From an uncultured Bacteroidales bacterium (GTDB taxonomy: Bacteria > Bacteroidota > Bacteroidia > Bacteroidales > UBA932), in the NCBI GenBank assembly GCA_944325435.1, contig CALVAC010000005.1, positions 62,001-126,000 of the forward strand: 64,000 nt of DNA, read 5' to 3'. Below the pieces are notes generated by a model that did no database searches, was not told the origin of the DNA, and saw nothing but the letters and a program-made list of their open reading frames with translations. A program made the translations under genes and the position numbers. This document shows, one piece after another, positions 60,318-64,000 of the stretch (within the stretch, counting starts at the first letter, position 1; the number at the start of each line of letters is the position of its first letter).

Positions 60318-61388
60318 ATGAAAAAGACGATAGCAGTTCTTCCCGGAGATGGGATCGGGCCTGAGATAATCTCGCAGGCGGTGAAAGTCCTCGATGCGGT
60401 TGCGCGGAGGTATTCCCATGAATTCATATACAGGTATGCAGACATCGGAGCGGTTGCGATAGACCATACGGGGCAGCCCTATCCGGATGCAACCCACAGG
60501 ATATGTATGGAGTCGGATTCAGTCCTGTTCGGGGCGATAGGGGATCCGAAGTATGACGGCAATCCTGCAGCCAAAGTCAGACCGGAGCAGGGTCTGCTGA
60601 AGATGCGCAAGGCATTGGGGCTGTTTGCCAATATCCGTCCGGTAAAGCCGTACGGTACCCTTCTTGATGCTTCCCCGCTGAAGAACGGGATAGTGGAGGG
60701 AAGCGATTTCGTCGTTGTCAGGGAACTGACGGGCGGGATCTATTTCGGTGAGCCGAGGGGCAGGAACGAGGCAGGGGACAAGGCGTTCGATACATGTGTG
60801 TATTCTGTCGGGGAGATAAGGAGGGTTGCCGAGGTCGCGTTCGGATATGCCCGCAGGCGCAGGGGGAGGGTTACACTTGTGGACAAGGCCAATGTGCTGG
60901 CCACATCCCGCCTGTGGAGGGAGACAGTGACAGCCATGCAGAAGGATGAGTATCCGGATATAGCCCTCGACTGCCTGTTTGTAGACAATGCGGCGATGAA
61001 GATGGTGTCAGACCCAAAGGCTTTCGATGTCATCCTTACTGAAAACATGTTCGGAGACATCCTGAGCGATGTCTCAGGTGTCATCAACGGTTCGATAGGA
61101 CTTCTCCCATCCGCATCTTTCGGTTCAGGGAAGAGTCTTTTCGAGCCTATCCACGGCTCTTTCCCTCAGGGTGCAGGCAAAGATATTGCAAATCCTGTCG
61201 CAACCATCCTTTCTGCAGCCATGATGCTTGAAGATGCATTTGGCATGAAGCGGGAGGCGGAAGCAGTCAGGTCTGCCTGCAATGATGCCGTCAGCAACGG
61301 GATATGTACGCCTGACATTGTCCCGGGCAGCAGTTACGGGACTGATGCAGTCGGAACATATATTGCGGGGAAAGTCTCCGGATCATAA
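60318..61388 (+). CDS. leuB: 3-isopropylmalate dehydrogenase
   Basis: NAD-dependent oxidative decarboxylation of 3-isopropylmalate to 2-oxoisocaproate. 356 residues from the ATG at 60318 (MKKTIAVLPGDGIGPEI); 60297 would add seven residues. Contains the GDPKYD substrate loop, TGGIYFGEPRG, DKANVLATSRLWRE and the signature ENMFGDILSDVSGVINGSIG. Last gene of leuACDB; the order A-C-D-B is seen in other Bacteroidota. Confidence 0.97.
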   Translation: MKKTIAVLPGDGIGPEIISQAVKVLDAVARRYSHEFIYRYADIGAVAIDHTGQPYPDATHRICMESDSVLFGAIGDPKYDGNPAAKVRPEQGLLKMRKALGLFANIRPVKPYGTLLDASPLKNGIVEGSDFVVVRELTGGIYFGEPRGRNEAGDKAFDTCVYSVGEIRRVAEVAFGYARRRRGRVTLVDKANVLATSRLWRETVTAMQKDEYPDIALDCLFVDNAAMKMVSDPKAFDVILTENMFGDILSDVSGVINGSIGLLPSASFGSGKSLFEPIHGSFPQGAGKDIANPVATILSAAMMLEDAFGMKREAEAVRSACNDAVSNGICTPDIVPGSSYGTDAVGTYIAGKVSGS

Positions 61389-61447
61389 AGGGCATTCCGA
61401 CCCGTTCCGCGGGCCAGTAAATATGTCCGGCCTGCATTATTGACAGA

Positions 61448-61487
61448 CAATCCCCGGCACCATCTTCCAAAGGTGCCGGGGATTGTT
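61448..61487 (+). terminator. Hairpin after leuB
   Basis: AATCCCCGGCACC pairs with GGTGCCGGGGATT around 61449-61486, a 13-bp stem with a 10-base loop. The T-run is weak (GTTCTG). A second hairpin, ATCCCCG/CGGGGAT, follows near 61506-61531. They separate the convergent leuB and POT genes. Confidence 0.6.
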
Positions 61488-61539
61488 CTGCATATGTGCC
61501 TGAGATCCCCGTTGACTGCATCCGGGGATTTGTCAGGGA

Positions 61540-63222
61540 CTATCTTGTCGCGGATTCCAGCTTTTTCATTATCGAGAAGATGAAGACCGCAGAGACAAGG
61601 CATAATGCTATGAGCACACTCCATACGCCCCAGAGAGGTATCTTGTCCCAGAGAAGTCCAGGGATGGACACCAGGTAGTTCCCTACCGCAGTGGCGGCGA
61701 ACCAGCATCCCATCATTGCTCCCTTGTATTTAGGAGGGGCGACTTTCGATACGAACGAGATTCCCATAGGAGAGAGGAGAAGTTCGGCGAAAGTCAGTAC
61801 AAGATATGTGGATATCAGCCAGTTGGGGGAGACAAGGGTGTCGCTTACAGCACCTCCGAGTTCTTTCGGTGATGCAAGCCCCATGGATCCCATTGTCATG
61901 ATAAGGAAACCTGCTGCGGCTACAAGCATACCCATACCGATCTTGCGCGGTGCGGATGGTTCCTTGCCTTTCTTTGCGAGGGCACCGAAGATTGCGAGGG
62001 ATACAGGAGTGAGGGCTACCACAAAGAACGGGTTGAACTGCTGGAAGTCGGATGGCTGGATCTTCACCGGTTCAGGCATTCCCGAGTAGAGGGCGTATGC
62101 CCCTCCCCAGAGGACAGCGGTCAGGATACCGGATATTATCTTGCCTTTCCTGCTTTCCGACTGGAAGATGTTGAACAGGGTGTATATGGACACTGCAATC
62201 AGGGCAAGACTCCATATATTGAATCCTATCCTTGTGAGTCCGAACACATCATGGGAGGTGTAGTCTCTTGCAAAGATTGTCAGAGTCGCCCCGTTCTGGT
62301 GGAATGCCATCCAAAAGAAAATCACAACTGCGAATACGAGCAGAAGGGCTGTGATACGGCTCCTGGTCTGTTCTTTCGTAAGTTCCGGTTCTGCCGTCTT
62401 GGCCGCAGTGCCGGCTGTTGCAGATGCCGCTGCGAGCTGTTTTGCATTGACATCGGCGTGCTTGAACCAGCTGCGGCAGCTGAAGTAGATGAGCACAGAG
62501 ACAATCAGGGAGATGCAGGCTACCCCGAACCCGTAATTGTAGGCGGTGGACAGCTTTTCGATATACATACCGCTGAACTGTGCCAGGTCCATTCTCGCTG
62601 CCCCCGGCATTGACCCCATCAGCGCAGAAAGCTTGTCTGCGTTCTCCATATTCCCGGCCATTATCTGGTGTGCGATGGCAGGGATGTTCGCATCATAGAA
62701 GAGCCCGCTCTTCCCGAGGAAGAAGTTTGTCACGGCCTTGGCCATGGAAGGGGCGAACATTGCGCCGATATTGATCGCCATATAGAACAGACTGAATGCG
62801 GAATCTCTCTTGTTCGCATATTTCGGGTCATCGTAGAGATTGCCGACCATCACCTGCAGGTTGCCTTTGAACAGTCCCGTACCTATGGCAATCAAGGCAA
62901 GGGCTCCGAACATCATGACTTTTCCCATCGTGTCCGCTCCTGTCGGTATGGCAAGGCAGAGATATCCGAGGAACATCACCGCAATGCCGAGCGTGACACA
63001 GCGCCCGAATCCTATCCTGTCAGCGAGCATTCCGCCGAACAGCGGCATGAAATAGACTCCTGCGAGGAAAATTGAATAGATCTGGGTCGCGACAGCGGCA
63101 TCAAATCCGAATTTCGCCTGGATGAACAGCAGGAAGATTGCCAGCATTGTGTAGTAGCCGAACCTCTCTCCTGTGTTTGCAAGCGCGAGGGCAAAAAGCC
63201 CTTTAGGTTGGTTCTTGAACAT
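61540..63222 (-). CDS. POT-family proton-coupled oligopeptide transporter
   Basis: 560 residues with 12-14 membrane helices in the MFS/PTR2 pattern. The N-terminus has ANTGERFGYYTML, the Bacteroidota version of the ExxERFxYY proton-coupling motif in which the first Glu is replaced (NTGER). GTGLFKGNLQVMVGNLYDD and DSAFSLFYMAINIGAMFAP are the further PTR2 signatures. A cytoplasmic loop rich in Ala and Thr (AASATAGTAAKTAEPELTKE) splits the two halves. Imports di- and tripeptides, a main nitrogen and carbon source in peptide-fermenting Bacteroidota. Confidence 0.93.
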   Translation of the reverse strand: MFKNQPKGLFALALANTGERFGYYTMLAIFLLFIQAKFGFDAAVATQIYSIFLAGVYFMPLFGGMLADRIGFGRCVTLGIAVMFLGYLCLAIPTGADTMGKVMMFGALALIAIGTGLFKGNLQVMVGNLYDDPKYANKRDSAFSLFYMAINIGAMFAPSMAKAVTNFFLGKSGLFYDANIPAIAHQIMAGNMENADKLSALMGSMPGAARMDLAQFSGMYIEKLSTAYNYGFGVACISLIVSVLIYFSCRSWFKHADVNAKQLAAASATAGTAAKTAEPELTKEQTRSRITALLLVFAVVIFFWMAFHQNGATLTIFARDYTSHDVFGLTRIGFNIWSLALIAVSIYTLFNIFQSESRKGKIISGILTAVLWGGAYALYSGMPEPVKIQPSDFQQFNPFFVVALTPVSLAIFGALAKKGKEPSAPRKIGMGMLVAAAGFLIMTMGSMGLASPKELGGAVSDTLVSPNWLISTYLVLTFAELLLSPMGISFVSKVAPPKYKGAMMGCWFAATAVGNYLVSIPGLLWDKIPLWGVWSVLIALCLVSAVFIFSIMKKLESATR

Positions 63223-63301
63223 AGTCTATAAGTGGTTTGTTGATTCCGTGGTGTTGCCCGCGGCCGGGTCAAGTCCGGCTGTGCGTCCAAATGACGGCAG
63301 G

Positions 63302-63309
63302 CAAAGGTA
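63302..63309 (-). promoter_or_regulatory. -7 promoter box for the POT gene
   Basis: TACCTTTG on the minus strand, 80 bases before the ATG at 63222. Confidence 0.5.
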
Positions 63310-63371
63310 ATAAAAATGCTGGACAATAGAAATTTTTATCCGGCCTGTGGTGAAATAGGCGATTTATTTAT

Positions 63372-63379
63372 TAAGTTTG
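63372..63379 (+). promoter_or_regulatory. -7 promoter box for the DUF4831 gene
   Basis: TAAGTTTG, 71 bases before the ATG at 63451. Confidence 0.5.
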
Positions 63380-63450
63380 CATCCGGATGTGCCCGCAATG
63401 CAGATTCTGCAGGCGGAGCCAGCCAGGCAGCATAAAAACATAATCATGAC

Positions 63451-64000
63451 ATGGAAATGAAGAGAATATTGACGGTCCTGTCCATCGCTGCGGCAGCGCC
63501 TTTTGTACTGTCGGCCCAGGAGTCATGGGACGAATCATCCAGTCCGGCGGGCACCGTATCCTACAGTCTGCCACTGACATCGCTTTCCTTTGATGTGGAA
63601 GCGGTCAAGGAGACTTTCTATGCAGGGCCGTATGCAGCATACGCAAAAAAATATCTCGGGATAGATGTCCAGCAGAAGGACTGGACTGCATATCGGCTGA
63701 CAGAGGTCAGGATGACCCCATACATCGAAGCCGACCAGTCTGAGCGTCACCTTCTGAAAGTAGGGACCCAGGATGTGGATGCATCTTTCCTCAAGCTCAC
63801 TTCATGCGGGCTTGTGTCGGTGTCAGATGGGGCATACGGGACGGAGTCTGCCTGGAGGTTCCCGACGGACATCGATGACAGCTATGCCGGAACTGGGCTG
63901 ATATCCAATGTGGCATCGGAATCCGCCACTCTCTATCAGAATGTCAAGGGAGAGTCTGCCTATACGAGGGTGGCTGTGCAGCAGGAGATGATGGTGGCCA
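63451..64000 (+). CDS. DUF4831-family secreted protein (3' truncated)
   Basis: The frame is open to the end of the window; 183 residues are visible. Signal peptide MKRILTVLSIAAAAPFVLSAQ (ATG 63451 or 63457). The segment VSYSLPLTSLSFDVEAVKE, then FYAGPYAAYAKKYLGI and LTEVRMTPYIEADQ, matches the conserved N-terminus of DUF4831, a Bacteroidota-specific periplasmic family of unknown function. The C-terminal part lies outside the window. Confidence 0.85.
   Translation, partial: MEMKRILTVLSIAAAAPFVLSAQESWDESSSPAGTVSYSLPLTSLSFDVEAVKETFYAGPYAAYAKKYLGIDVQQKDWTAYRLTEVRMTPYIEADQSERHLLKVGTQDVDASFLKLTSCGLVSVSDGAYGTESAWRFPTDIDDSYAGTGLISNVASESATLYQNVKGESAYTRVAVQQEMMVA

Overview
The window is a stretch of chromosome from a member of the Bacteroidota, most likely Bacteroidales. 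The evidence is repeated use of the phylum's -7 promoter box (TAnnTTTG, often with a TTG about 19-20 bases upstream), weak or absent Shine-Dalgarno sequences, and families typical of the group: GH92, GH3, a TamB-like giant, an M64 peptidase, DUF1703 AAA-ATPase, DUF4831 and a split ThrE-type exporter. The genus cannot be fixed from sequence alone. Most of the window is moderately GC-rich chromosomal backbone; one 6.1-kb block (42554-48670) is visibly AT-rich and foreign.

Region by region. 1-12.1 kb is a carbohydrate locus on the + strand: the end of a symporter, mannonate dehydratase, an RraA-family protein, uronate isomerase, an SDR fructuronate reductase, a secreted oligogalacturonate-lyase-like propeller, then GH92, a GH94/GH36-like and a GH42-like enzyme. 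Together they would release sugars from a uronate- and mannose/galactose-containing glycan and turn hexuronate into 2-keto-3-deoxygluconate. 12.1-19.9 kb holds an M28-type peptidase with altered active-site residues, a TPR lipoprotein, a WalJ-type metallohydrolase, a plant-like BAHD acyltransferase (unexpected in a gut-type bacterium), a GNAT and pckA. 19.9-30.9 kb holds recQ, a leftward block (tamB, a RsmI-like methyltransferase, folB, mtaB, a PhnP-like hydrolase) and divergent tsaD. 31-42.4 kb holds a flavoprotein, an M64 peptidase, a membrane/cytidylate-kinase fusion, the SRP RNA, cdd, mnmA with a large insert, a TonB-dependent receptor, a two-part ThrE-like exporter and a LysR regulator.

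42.55-48.67 kb is a mobile element: 27-bp perfect terminal inverted repeats flanked by an identical 8-bp (palindromic) AAATATTT on each side, an intact IS1595-type transposase, and four or five cargo genes. The cargo comprises a protein with ten 9-residue CYSNTFG repeats, a small partner, a secreted MORN-type protein coupled to a uracil-DNA-glycosylase-superfamily protein with a cysteine-rich N-terminus, and an 89-residue orphan.

48.7-64 kb returns to backbone: a DUF1703 AAA-ATPase, pnp and rpsO with structured leaders, a GH3 enzyme, a YgjP-like metallohydrolase, the leucine operon leuACDB, a POT peptide transporter and a truncated DUF4831 gene. The leucine operon is preceded by a complete attenuator: promoter, Leu-rich leader peptide, a possible antiterminator and an intrinsic terminator. 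The best candidates for new biology are the transposon with its glycosylase cargo, the bacterial BAHD enzyme and the leucine attenuator.
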